Shown here in pieces: positions 38,244-46,933 of a DNA stretch of 64,000 nt. The stretch is taken from positions 372,001 through 436,000 of the forward strand of contig OY762070.1 of NCBI GenBank assembly GCA_963665195.1. Reading direction: 5' to 3'. The first letter of the stretch is position 1, and each line of letters opens with the position of its first letter. Made by a program: the position numbers and the translations under genes. The notes under the pieces were generated by a model that was not told the origin of the DNA, ran no database searches, and worked only from the letters and a program-made list of their open reading frames with translations. The DNA comes from VXYL01 sp963665195. GTDB taxonomy: Bacteria; Pseudomonadota; Gammaproteobacteria; Pseudomonadales; Azotimanducaceae.

Positions 38244-39529
38244 TCGGCGTGGTGTTCGTCGGCGAATACCTGCGCCGCGTCAAGACCAAGGCCTTCGTGC
38301 TGACCACGCTCTTGGCGCCGATCGCCATCATCGGCGTAATGGCGGGCGCCGTGGCCATCATCTTCTTCTCCATCGAATCCGAACGCGAACGGGAGCGCAC
38401 CATCGCCGTCCACGACGAGAGTGGGCGCTTGCTGCCCGTGCTGCTCGAGGAGGGGCACGAGTCGTTCACGCTCGAGCAAGCCAGACGTTCGGTGGATGAG
38501 GAGAAGCAGGCCGTGATCGACGGCCGCGTCGACGGCCTGCTCGTGCTGCCGGCGGAGCTCGCGGAAGTGGGCGCGAGCCAGGAGGCGTGGCTCTACCTCA
38601 AGGAGAAGCAGTCCATCACCGCCGAGCAGGAGTTGCGCAGCTTCGTCCGGCGGGCGATGCGGGAAGTGCGCCTCGAACGCTACGACCTGCCGCCGGAAGT
38701 GCAGCAGACGATGTACGCTGGCCTCGATCTCAACGCCGTGGCACTGACGGAGGAGGGCGAAGAGGAGGCGGGTTCCGCGGCCGTTCCCGCGGTCGTCGGC
38801 ATGATCGTGGCGGTGGTCGTGCTGATGATCATGTGGACCTACGGCGCCATCGTCATGCAGACCGCCATGGAGGAGAAGTCCAGCCGCATGGCGGAGATCC
38901 TCGTCTCGTCGGTGCGCCCATTCGACCTGCTGATGGGCAAGATACTGGCTGTCGGCGGCATGGCCGCGACTCAGCTCGCCGCGTGGATGCTGATGTTTGG
39001 CATCGTCGGCATTTTCGCCGCGCTCTTCATGACCACCCCCCAATTCGCCGAACTCGGCATCGGTGCGGCGGCGGGCGAAGCGGGCGGACTGCCCTCTCTG
39101 CCGTCCATCCGCTTCGATGTCGTGGTCACCGTGCTGCTCATGGTGCCGCTCGGCTATCTCCTGAACGCCAGCGTCTTCGGCGCCGTGGGCGCGCTCTACG
39201 AGACCCCCCAGGAAGCGCAGGTGGCGGTCACCATCGTGATGCTGCCGATGATCCTCACCATCGTCATGGTGCAAACCGTCGGCATGGCGCCGAACAGCCC
39301 GTTCGTGGTCATCGGCTCCTTCTTCCCGTTCACGGCGCCGGCGATGCTGCCCACCCGCATGCTCATCACCGACGTACCGCTGTGGCAGGTACTCGCCAGC
39401 TTCGCCATCTGCATCGCCTCCGCCCTGGGCCTCGTCTGGGTCGCGGGCCGAGTTTTCCGCGGCGCTCTCTTGACTTACGGCAAGAAGCCCTCGCTGCGCG
39501 ACATCCGCAATGTGCTCCTGGCGGATTGA
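38240..39529 (+). CDS. ABC-2 type exporter permease, NatB-like
   Basis: Membrane subunit of 429 residues. One N-terminal helix (FVLTTLLAPIAIIGVMAGAVAIIFF) and a large periplasmic domain (about 50-185) are followed by five or six helices. EEKSSRMAEILVSSVRPFDLLMGKI is the typical ABC-2/NatB cytoplasmic motif. The gene is translationally coupled to the ATPase gene before it. It ends about 110 bp before ftsK; that gap holds a short direct repeat (CTACAAGGGCTTG, twice) and no gene. Confidence 0.9.
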   Translation: MIGVVFVGEYLRRVKTKAFVLTTLLAPIAIIGVMAGAVAIIFFSIESERERERTIAVHDESGRLLPVLLEEGHESFTLEQARRSVDEEKQAVIDGRVDGLLVLPAELAEVGASQEAWLYLKEKQSITAEQELRSFVRRAMREVRLERYDLPPEVQQTMYAGLDLNAVALTEEGEEEAGSAAVPAVVGMIVAVVVLMIMWTYGAIVMQTAMEEKSSRMAEILVSSVRPFDLLMGKILAVGGMAATQLAAWMLMFGIVGIFAALFMTTPQFAELGIGAAAGEAGGLPSLPSIRFDVVVTVLLMVPLGYLLNASVFGAVGALYETPQEAQVAVTIVMLPMILTIVMVQTVGMAPNSPFVVIGSFFPFTAPAMLPTRMLITDVPLWQVLASFAICIASALGLVWVAGRVFRGALLTYGKKPSLRDIRNVLLAD

Positions 39530-39637
39530 GCGCCAGGGCACCTTCTCTACAAGGGCTTGCTCTACAAGGGCTTGAAATTGCACGGCTTAAGCGAGTAGTC
39601 TCAGCCGCGACTCAAGGTGAAAAGGAACTTCGCCGCT

Positions 39638-41905
39638 ATGTCCTCGCCGGTGAGCGCCATCATTCCGTTGCGCGAGGTGGGCTTGGTGGGCCTTTTGGCG
39701 CTCGCCGTCTACATGCTTCTCGCCGTCGGCTCCTATTCGCCCGAAGACCCTGGCCTTACGTTTGCAAGCTCCGATGCCGCGGTGTCCAATCTGGTGGGCG
39801 CGAGCGGTGCCATGACGGCAGATGTGGTGCTGCTGGTGTTCGGCTGGGCCGGGTTCGCGCTGCCGTTCTGCCTCGTTGTCGTGGCGCTGCTGGTGCGGCG
39901 CGCGAAGGATGCGCGGTCCTGGCCCAGAACGCTGATCCGGCTCGGCGGCTTCATCGGCAGCCTGCTGGCCGTGTGCTTGCTCTTGAGTCTGCATGTGGCC
40001 AATGGCGACGGCCTGCCGGCGGGCCCGGGCGGTGCGCTCGGCGCGGTGGTAGCGGAGTTCGGGCTGCCGGTGCTGGGCTGGCCGGGCCTCACGCTGTTCG
40101 CCCTGGCGATGGCCGCTGCGGGCTCGCAGTTGGCGCTCGGCTACTCGTGGCTGAACGTCGTCGAGCGGACGGGGCGTGGCCTGCATGTCGCGGGAAATTG
40201 GCTGTGGCGCGCCGGGCGATCTCTGCCGAACCGACGGTCCTCCGGCATCCCGGCAGGGGCCAAGCAGAAGCGCAAGCGGCCGCGCGGTCGGGGGAAGGCC
40301 GCCGGGCGTGCTCGCTCTCCGGTGGAACCCACCGCCGAACGCGCGCCGCCGACCGTCAAGCAGCGCGCCAAGACGCCGCGCAAGGGCGTGCAGCGGCGGC
40401 TCTTCGACCTCAAGACGCCGGCGGAGATGCCGGCCCTGGACCTGCTTGACGACGACGAGAGCGCTGCGTCGGGCGGCTACTCCGAGGAGTCCCTGGAGCG
40501 GATGTCGCGGCTCTTGGAGGTGAAGCTCGCCGACTTCAAGGTGGACGCCGAGGTGGTCTCGGTGCAGCCGGGGCCGGTGGTGACGCGCTTCGAGCTGCAG
40601 CCGGCGGCAGGCGTCAAGGTGAGCAAGATCAGCGGCCTCGCCAAGGACCTGGCGCGGTCGCTGGCGGTGGTGAGCGTGCGCATCGTCGAGGTCATTCCGG
40701 GCAAGTCCGTGGTCGGCATCGAGATTCCGAACGAAGAGCGCGAGATGGTGCGGCTGCGGGAAATCCTCGGCGGCACGAGCTTCCAGGACGCGCGCTCCGC
40801 GCTCACCATCGCGCTCGGCAAGGACATCGCCGGCGCGCCGGTGGTGGCGGACATCGGCAAGATGCCGCACCTCTTGGTGGCGGGAACCACGGGCTCCGGC
40901 AAGTCCGTGGGCCTCAACGCCATGCTGCTGTCGATGCTCTACAAGGCGACGCCGGACGAGCTCCGGCTCATCCTCGTGGACCCGAAGATGCTGGAACTCG
41001 CGGTCTACGAGGGCATCCCGCATCTCCTCACGCCCGTCGTCACCGACATGAAGGACGCCGCGCAGGCTCTCAACTGGTGCGTTGCGGAGATGGAGCGGCG
41101 CTACCAGCTCATGGCCGCGCTGGGCGTCCGCAATCTGGCCGGCTACAACCGCCGCATCGACGAGGGGCGGAGCGTCGATCAGCCACTGCTCGATCCGCTC
41201 TGGCCGGAGGATGCCGGTGCAGACGCGCCGCCGCTCGAACGGCTGCCGTGCATCGTCGTCGTCATCGACGAGTTCGCGGACATGATGATGATTGTCGGCA
41301 AGAAGGTGGAGCAGCTCATTGCCCGCATCGCGCAGAAGGCGAGGGCAGCGGGCATCCATCTGCTGCTGGCCACCCAGCGACCCTCGGTGGATGTCATCAC
41401 GGGGCTCATCAAGGCGAACATCCCGGCGCGGATCTCGTTCCAAGTGTCGAGCCGTGTGGACTCGCGCACCATTCTTGACCAAGGCGGGGCCGAGCAGCTT
41501 CTGGGTCACGGCGACATGCTCTTCCTGCCGCCGGGCACCAGCATGCCGGTGCGCATCCACGGCGCGTTCGTCTCCGACGAGGAGGTCCACGCGGTGGCGG
41601 CGGACTGGAAGGAACGCGGCGAGCCGGACTACATGCCGGAGATCGTCTCCGGCGAGGTGGACACGGACGTGCCGGGAACGGTGGATTTCGGCGGCGACAC
41701 CGAGTCCGACGAGCCGCTCTACGACGAGGCCGTGGCCTACGTCTTGGAGTCGCGGCGGGCATCGATTTCGTCCGTGCAGCGCAAGCTCCGCATCGGTTAC
41801 AACCGGGCGGCGCGGCTGATCGAGGCGATGGAGGAGGCGGGCGTCGTCACGGCGATGAACAGCAACGGCACCCGGGAGGTGCTCCCGCCGGCGCCGAGCG
41901 GCTGA
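39638..41905 (+). CDS. ftsK: DNA translocase FtsK
   Basis: Septum-anchored motor that moves chromosome ends through the closing division site and activates XerCD. About four N-terminal membrane helices (residues 5-170) are followed by a short Arg/Lys/Pro linker, then the motor with Walker A AGTTGSGKSVGLN and Walker B VVVIDEFADMMM. The C-terminal gamma winged helix (YDEAVAYVLESRRASISSVQRKLRIGYNRAARLIEAME) reads KOPS sites. The linker is short compared with Escherichia coli FtsK. The ATG at 39638 has AAGGAA upstream; a GTG at 39617 is the alternative. Confidence 0.96.
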   Translation: MSSPVSAIIPLREVGLVGLLALAVYMLLAVGSYSPEDPGLTFASSDAAVSNLVGASGAMTADVVLLVFGWAGFALPFCLVVVALLVRRAKDARSWPRTLIRLGGFIGSLLAVCLLLSLHVANGDGLPAGPGGALGAVVAEFGLPVLGWPGLTLFALAMAAAGSQLALGYSWLNVVERTGRGLHVAGNWLWRAGRSLPNRRSSGIPAGAKQKRKRPRGRGKAAGRARSPVEPTAERAPPTVKQRAKTPRKGVQRRLFDLKTPAEMPALDLLDDDESAASGGYSEESLERMSRLLEVKLADFKVDAEVVSVQPGPVVTRFELQPAAGVKVSKISGLAKDLARSLAVVSVRIVEVIPGKSVVGIEIPNEEREMVRLREILGGTSFQDARSALTIALGKDIAGAPVVADIGKMPHLLVAGTTGSGKSVGLNAMLLSMLYKATPDELRLILVDPKMLELAVYEGIPHLLTPVVTDMKDAAQALNWCVAEMERRYQLMAALGVRNLAGYNRRIDEGRSVDQPLLDPLWPEDAGADAPPLERLPCIVVVIDEFADMMMIVGKKVEQLIARIAQKARAAGIHLLLATQRPSVDVITGLIKANIPARISFQVSSRVDSRTILDQGGAEQLLGHGDMLFLPPGTSMPVRIHGAFVSDEEVHAVAADWKERGEPDYMPEIVSGEVDTDVPGTVDFGGDTESDEPLYDEAVAYVLESRRASISSVQRKLRIGYNRAARLIEAMEEAGVVTAMNSNGTREVLPPAPSG

Positions 41906-41907
41906 TC

Positions 41908-42546
41908 GTGCGCCGGACGGTGGCCTTGCTCGCGCTGCTGGCTGCGACGCCGGCCACTGCGGCAACTGCCTATCTGGGTGAGCTCTTGCGGGCGATGACG
42001 AGCTATCGGGCAGAGTTCACGCAAACGATCACCAACCGCTTCGGCGATGTGCTGCAAGAGACGACCGGGCGCATCCACCTCTCTCGTCCGAATCGGCTGC
42101 GCTGGGAAGTCGACGAGCCGTTCCCGCAACTGGTGCTGGCGGACGGCGAGTCCGTATGGGATTACGATCCCGATCTGGCACAGGCGTCGGTGCAGCCGCT
42201 TGGGGACGTCATCGAGGGCGCTCCGGCGGTGCTGCTCGCCGGCGGAGACACGGACCTTGCCGCCCACTTCGACGTTGCCGCCGCGCCACCGCCGGCGGCT
42301 GGCGGCGTGCGCTTCCTGCTGACGCCGCTGGCAGAGGACTCCGTCTACCGCGAACTCGTGCTGACGTTCTCGCCGAGCGGCGTGCTGACGGGTCTGGCCA
42401 TCGCGGACCACCTGGACCAGCACACCCAAGTCGCCTTCGCCAACGCCGAGCGCAACCCAGCGCTCGATGCCTCCCTGTTCGCATTCGCCGTGCCCGCCGG
42501 GGTCGAAGTCATCGGTGACGTGCCAGAACCGATCGCACCCCGCTGA
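41908..42546 (+). CDS. lolA: Outer-membrane lipoprotein carrier LolA
   Basis: Periplasmic chaperone that carries lipoproteins from LolCDE to LolB. The 212-residue precursor has a signal peptide (VALLALLAATPATA) and the LolA core: YRAEFTQTITNRFGDVLQETTGRIHLSRPNRLRWEVDEPFPQLVLADGE has the usual hydrophobic-cavity strands. The start is a GTG at 41908, 2 bp after the ftsK stop. In many gammaproteobacteria rarA follows directly; here about 5.8 kb intervenes. Confidence 0.92.
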   Translation: MRRTVALLALLAATPATAATAYLGELLRAMTSYRAEFTQTITNRFGDVLQETTGRIHLSRPNRLRWEVDEPFPQLVLADGESVWDYDPDLAQASVQPLGDVIEGAPAVLLAGGDTDLAAHFDVAAAPPPAAGGVRFLLTPLAEDSVYRELVLTFSPSGVLTGLAIADHLDQHTQVAFANAERNPALDASLFAFAVPAGVEVIGDVPEPIAPR

Positions 42547-42616
42547 CGCCGATGCGGGCCCTTCCGCTGCCGCCGGCCTGCAGCCGATCGCGGCGATCCA
42601 ATAGACTTCCTCCTGC

Positions 42617-44026
42617 ATGGCCGAACTGCTCACCCTCGATCTCGGCACGACGCGGCTCAAGGCTGCGGCCTTCGCGCCGACCGGCGAGTTGCTGCGACAG
42701 GTGGCCGTGCGGCACAAGGCCGGCGCGGACGCCGATCGGTGGTGGCGGGACGCGGCGCGGCTGCTGCGCGAACTGGCCAGCCGGGACGCCGTGGGCATCT
42801 CGCTGTGCGGACGCGGCGGTGCGGGCGTTTTCCTCGATGCCGCGGGCGATGTGGTCGCGCAGCCGTGGGCGGACAGCCGCCATGCGGAGGAACTCGCGCG
42901 GCTTCACGAGTGGCGCCGCCGCGGGCGGTTCCTGTCGAACTACGGTGCGGCGCTCGTCGCCAAGTATCTTTGGCTGCGCCGAAAGGCGCCGGATGTGGCT
43001 GCGCGGTGCCGGTTCGCGTTCTACGCCAAGGACTTCCTGCTGTTTCGCCTTACCGGCTGCCACGCCACGGATTGGTCGTCGGGACCCGATGCGCCGAACT
43101 GGGACGAGCGCCTCTTTGAGGACTTCCCCGTCCCCGCGGAGTTGATGCCGACGCCCAGGCTGCCTTGGGAGATCGTCGGCCAGCTCAGCGAATCCGCAGC
43201 GAGGCAGACCGGCTTGCGCCCAGGCCTGCCGGTGGCGCTCGGCGCCCATGACGGCGTCTGCGCGAATGTCGGCGCCGGCGCCGTCGGGCCGGGTCAGTAC
43301 GCCATTACTTTGGGCACCCACGCCGTGGTGCGCACGGTGACCGCCGCGCCGCCGCCCGGCGCGTATCGGTTCTATGCGCTGCCGCCGGACCGGCACGTCA
43401 TCGGCGGCAACGCCGTGCTCGGCGGGCGGGCGGTGGACTGGCTGCTGGGCATCATTCGCGGCGCGGACTCGGAGGACGCCTACCGCGAAGCGGAGCATGC
43501 CGCGGCCGCTGTCGCCATCGGCGCGGATGGGCTGACTTTCCTGCCCTTCCTCGCCGGCCAGGTCGCCCCGGAGCGGCGGCCAGGCGCCACGGGGGCGTTC
43601 GTCGGCCTGCGCCTGCGCCACGGCGCGCCGAGCCTGTATCGCGCGGTGCTTGAAGGGTCCGCCTTCGCCATCGCCGACATCGCCCGTCAGATCGCGGGAT
43701 GGTGCGGCGACCCGGCCTGTCTGCGCTTGACGGGCGGCGGGGCGGCAAGCAGGCTATGGGCCGGCATCCTCGCGGATGTGCTCGCCGAGCCGGTGGACGT
43801 GTTCGATGCCGCTGTCGAGGGCCGCGGCGCGGCGATCTATCTGGCGGCGGCGCTCGGCTTGTATTCGGACCAGCACGCGGCCGCGGCAGCGATGGTCCCC
43901 GAACCGGCCCGGATCGAGCCGGATGCCGCGAACGTCGCCCGCTACCGCGACGTCCGCGAACGCTGGAACAGAGTGCGCGACGCGACGAGGGCGCTCGATG
44001 ACGAGGCAGAAGAAGGCGATGCCTGA
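42617..44026 (+). CDS. FGGY-family carbohydrate kinase
   Basis: Sugar kinase of 469 residues. The N-terminal phosphate loop is LLTLDLGTTRLKAAAF, the central ATP motif is YAITLGTHAVVRT, and RLTGGGAASRLWAGILADVLAEPV is the C-terminal family signature. GAHDGVCANVGAG contains the catalytic Asp. The family phosphorylates glycerol, xylulose, gluconate, ribulose and related compounds; the substrate is not identifiable. It leads a three-gene set with a metallohydrolase and a SelA-like PLP enzyme. Confidence 0.88.
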   Translation: MAELLTLDLGTTRLKAAAFAPTGELLRQVAVRHKAGADADRWWRDAARLLRELASRDAVGISLCGRGGAGVFLDAAGDVVAQPWADSRHAEELARLHEWRRRGRFLSNYGAALVAKYLWLRRKAPDVAARCRFAFYAKDFLLFRLTGCHATDWSSGPDAPNWDERLFEDFPVPAELMPTPRLPWEIVGQLSESAARQTGLRPGLPVALGAHDGVCANVGAGAVGPGQYAITLGTHAVVRTVTAAPPPGAYRFYALPPDRHVIGGNAVLGGRAVDWLLGIIRGADSEDAYREAEHAAAAVAIGADGLTFLPFLAGQVAPERRPGATGAFVGLRLRHGAPSLYRAVLEGSAFAIADIARQIAGWCGDPACLRLTGGGAASRLWAGILADVLAEPVDVFDAAVEGRGAAIYLAAALGLYSDQHAAAAAMVPEPARIEPDAANVARYRDVRERWNRVRDATRALDDEAEEGDA

Positions 44027-44050
44027 CGAGAACCGCGCGGCAAGAGACCG

Positions 44051-45181
44051 ATGGCCAGCCTGACGATTCGCGGCGGGCGGTGCATCGATCCGGCCACGGG
44101 CGCGATGCACGAGCGGGACCTGCACATCGACGACGGCATCGTCGTGGAAGCTCTCGCGGTGCCCGCGGACCGCATCGTCGATGCCAGCGGCGCGTACGTC
44201 GCGCCCGGCTTCATCGACCTGCACACCCACGTCTTCAGCCACCCGCTGTTCGCCACCGGACGCCTCGCGGCGGATCGCATCGGCGTCGAGCAGGGCGTCG
44301 CCTGCGTGGTCGATGCCGGTTCCTCGGGCGCGGCCACCATCGATGCGTTCCCGCAGTTCGTACACGAGACCCAGCGGACGCGTGTGTTCGCGTTCATCAA
44401 CATCGGCTCGCCTGGGCTGCCGAACCTCGGCGGCGGCCACGCGTCAAGGCCCGAGCTCTGCGACCTGCCCGGCACGGTGCGCGCCTTCGAGCGCCACGAC
44501 TGGCTGGTGGGCGTGAAGGTGCTGGCTTCGGCATCGCACACCGGCGCGTTCGGCCTCGAAGCCGTGAAGCTGGCGCGCAAGGCCGCCGAACTGGTCGGCA
44601 AGCCGCTGATGCTGCACATCGGCAACGCGCCGCCGGTGATCGACGACTTGCTCGACCTGCTGCGACCCGGCGACATCGTGACGCACACCTACCACGGCAA
44701 GGTCGGCGGCGTGCTCGGCTACCGCGAACGGGTGCTGCCGGCGTTTCGGGCGGCGGTGGAACGCGGGGCGATCGTCGATTTGGGTCATGGCCGTTCTTCG
44801 TTCAGCTTCCGCGTCTGCGAGGCGGCGCTGGCGCAGGGCATGCCGGTCCACACCATCAGTTCGGACCTGCATCGCGGCAACGTGGAACGCTATGCGGTTT
44901 CCCTCGCCCGCACCATGACCAAGCTTCGCGCCGTCGGTCTGTCGCTGCTCGATGTGGTGCGCGCAGTGACGCTGGCGCCCGCCGAGGCGGTGGACATCGC
45001 GCGGCTCGGCTTCGGTAGGCTGGCACCGGGGCTGCCGGCCTACGCCACGGTGTTCGAGGAGGTCGATGCGGCGCAGGACCTGGAGGATGCGGAGGGCGAA
45101 CGACGCACCGCGGAGCGCGGCATCCGCACGCGCGGGGTTGCCATCGGCAGCGCGTACTGGGAGCGGAGCGCACCGCTTTGA
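44051..45181 (+). CDS. Amidohydrolase/deacetylase metalloenzyme (EF_0837-like)
   Basis: Metal-dependent hydrolase of 376 residues in the amidohydrolase superfamily. The metal-binding HxH is His58-Thr-His60 in GFIDLHTHVF, the bridging Lys is likely in VGVKVLASASH, further His are in LMLHIGNAP and THTYHGK, and the Asp is in ISSDLHRGN. The sequence fits the deacetylase group that, as I recall, often neighbours DgaE/SelA-like genes. It may remove an acyl group from an N-acylated sugar acid. The stop overlaps the start of the next gene by 4 bp. Confidence 0.85.
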   Translation: MASLTIRGGRCIDPATGAMHERDLHIDDGIVVEALAVPADRIVDASGAYVAPGFIDLHTHVFSHPLFATGRLAADRIGVEQGVACVVDAGSSGAATIDAFPQFVHETQRTRVFAFINIGSPGLPNLGGGHASRPELCDLPGTVRAFERHDWLVGVKVLASASHTGAFGLEAVKLARKAAELVGKPLMLHIGNAPPVIDDLLDLLRPGDIVTHTYHGKVGGVLGYRERVLPAFRAAVERGAIVDLGHGRSSFSFRVCEAALAQGMPVHTISSDLHRGNVERYAVSLARTMTKLRAVGLSLLDVVRAVTLAPAEAVDIARLGFGRLAPGLPAYATVFEEVDAAQDLEDAEGERRTAERGIRTRGVAIGSAYWERSAPL

Positions 45182-46254
45182 CAGCCTGCCAGCCGCCTGC
45201 TCCTTTCGCGCTCGCCGGCGTCGGCACGGTGATCAACGCCGCCGGCAAGCTGACCGCCCTCGGCGGCTCGGCGCAAAGCGAAGCCGTTGCGAGGGCGCAG
45301 GCGGAAGCTGCCCGGGCGCATGTGGACATGGCGGCACTGCGCCGTGCGGCGGGTGCATTGGTCGCCGAGCGCGCGGGCGCAGAGGCCGCCTGCATCACCA
45401 GCGGCGCGGCCGCTGGCATCGCCATCGGCATCGCCGCCATCCTCACCGGCGGCGACCTCGCCAAGGTTCGCCGTCTGCCGACGGTGGACGGTCCCAGCGA
45501 CGTGCTGATCCAGAACGGCCACGACGTGGACTTCGGCGCCGAGGTGACGCAAATGATCCGCCTGGGCGGCGGCAATCCGATCGTCTTCGGCACCGCGGAA
45601 GGGGTGGGGGAAGCGGACCTCGAGCAGGCTCTCGATCCTCACACGCAGGCGCTCGTCTACGTCCAGTCGCATCACTGCGCGCAGGACCGCCGGCTGCCGC
45701 TCGCGGCGTTCGTCGACCGCGGCGTGCCAGTGCTGGTCGATGCCGCCGCGGAAGGCGACCTGCGCTCGTACCTGCGCGCCGGCGCGGACCTCGTCGTCTA
45801 CTCCGGCGGCAAGGCCATCGGCGGGCCCACCTGCGGCTTCATTGCCGGCCGGGCGCATCTGATCGCCGCCTGCGAGGCCCAGGAGCGCGGCATCGGGCGC
45901 GCCATGAAGGTAGGCAAGGAGTCGATCATGGGTTTGCTGGCGGCGCTGCAGCATCCCCGCGCGGGCGGCGGCGAGCAACTGCTTGGTGCGCTTCGCGAGG
46001 GCCTGAGCTCGGTCGCCGCCGTGGAACTGGTCCCGGACCGTGCCGGACGACCGATCCTGCGCGCCGGGCTGCGCTTGGCGCCGGCTCGGGCGGCGGCGCT
46101 GGTGCGCTTTCTCGCCGCCGGGGAACCGAGCATCCGCACCCGCAACCACCAGCTCGGCGATGGCTTGGTGCTGTTCGATCCGCGCGAACTGCGGCCGAGC
46201 GACGTGCCGAAGATCATCGCCCGCGTGCGCGCGTTCTTCGACCAGCGAGCGTGA
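45178..46254 (+). CDS. SelA/DgaE-like PLP-dependent enzyme
   Basis: Fold-type I PLP enzyme of 358 residues. VINAAGKLTALGGS at the start and Lys212 in YSGGKAIGGPTCGF, the expected Schiff-base residue, place it with the SelA-like family that includes D-glucosaminate-6-phosphate ammonia-lyase (DgaE). True SelA is longer, and no selenocysteine genes are nearby, so a lyase role is more likely. It probably acts after the kinase and deacetylase on an amino-sugar acid. The exact substrate is inferred, not seen. Confidence 0.82.
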   Translation: MTACQPPAPFALAGVGTVINAAGKLTALGGSAQSEAVARAQAEAARAHVDMAALRRAAGALVAERAGAEAACITSGAAAGIAIGIAAILTGGDLAKVRRLPTVDGPSDVLIQNGHDVDFGAEVTQMIRLGGGNPIVFGTAEGVGEADLEQALDPHTQALVYVQSHHCAQDRRLPLAAFVDRGVPVLVDAAAEGDLRSYLRAGADLVVYSGGKAIGGPTCGFIAGRAHLIAACEAQERGIGRAMKVGKESIMGLLAALQHPRAGGGEQLLGALREGLSSVAAVELVPDRAGRPILRAGLRLAPARAAALVRFLAAGEPSIRTRNHQLGDGLVLFDPRELRPSDVPKIIARVRAFFDQRA

Positions 46255-46258
46255 CCGG

Positions 46259-46933
46259 ATGGCGGCGCCGGATCTCTCTTTCGACATCCTCAAGGCCCGC
46301 CAGCGGGAGGTGCGAGAGGCGTTCCCGACGGACTTCGGCCTGCGCGTGCATCGCGCCATCAGCTGGATCGAGGGCGCGGAGGCAGCATCCGCGAGAGGCG
46401 ATGCGGACGCGGCTTTCATCTGCTATTGGATCGCCTTCAACGCGGCCTACGTGCAGGACACGGACTTGCAGGTCCGCTTCACCGAGATGGCGTTCCGGGA
46501 GTGGTTCTTCGAGATGGTCTGCAAGGTGGACCGCCGAGGGGTCATCTACGATGCGATCTGGCAGCGCTTCTCCGGTCCGTTGCGCCTGCTGCTCGACAAT
46601 CGCTACGTCTTCGAGCCGTTCTGGCGCCACCAGCACGGCGAAGCGGAGTTCGCCGACTGGCAGGAACGGTTCCGCGCCGATCAGCGCCAGGTGAGGGATG
46701 CGCTCAAGAACCAGGACACGCCGCGCATTCTCGGCGTCCTGTTCCGGCGCCTTTACGTGCTGCGCAACCAGCTCATCCACGGCGGCGCGACATGGGGCGG
46801 CAGCGTCAATCGGCAGCAGGTGGCGGACGGCGGGCGGATCATGGCCTGCCTCGTGCCGCATTTCGTCAACCTGATGATGGACCGCCCGGCGGAGGCGTGG
46901 GGCGTGCCGCCGTATCCGCCGGTGGACGAGTGA
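46259..46933 (+). CDS. HEPN-like protein
   Basis: Helical protein of 224 residues. Near the C-terminus LRNQLIHGGATWG contains Arg-x4-His, the RNase motif of HEPN domains, within an Apea-like context. The middle is rich in aromatic residues (CYWIAFNAAYV, FREWFFEMV). No membrane segment is present. It starts 4 bp after the SelA-like gene but may be functionally separate. Its 3' end overlaps the convergent Schlafen-type gene by 68 bp. A role in RNA cleavage or defence is possible but unproven. Confidence 0.7.
   Translation: MAAPDLSFDILKARQREVREAFPTDFGLRVHRAISWIEGAEAASARGDADAAFICYWIAFNAAYVQDTDLQVRFTEMAFREWFFEMVCKVDRRGVIYDAIWQRFSGPLRLLLDNRYVFEPFWRHQHGEAEFADWQERFRADQRQVRDALKNQDTPRILGVLFRRLYVLRNQLIHGGATWGGSVNRQQVADGGRIMACLVPHFVNLMMDRPAEAWGVPPYPPVDE

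Noticed and set aside
45178..46254. Selenocysteine synthase (selA).
   Set aside because: It is shorter than SelA, no selB or selC was recognised, and the neighbours are catabolic genes.
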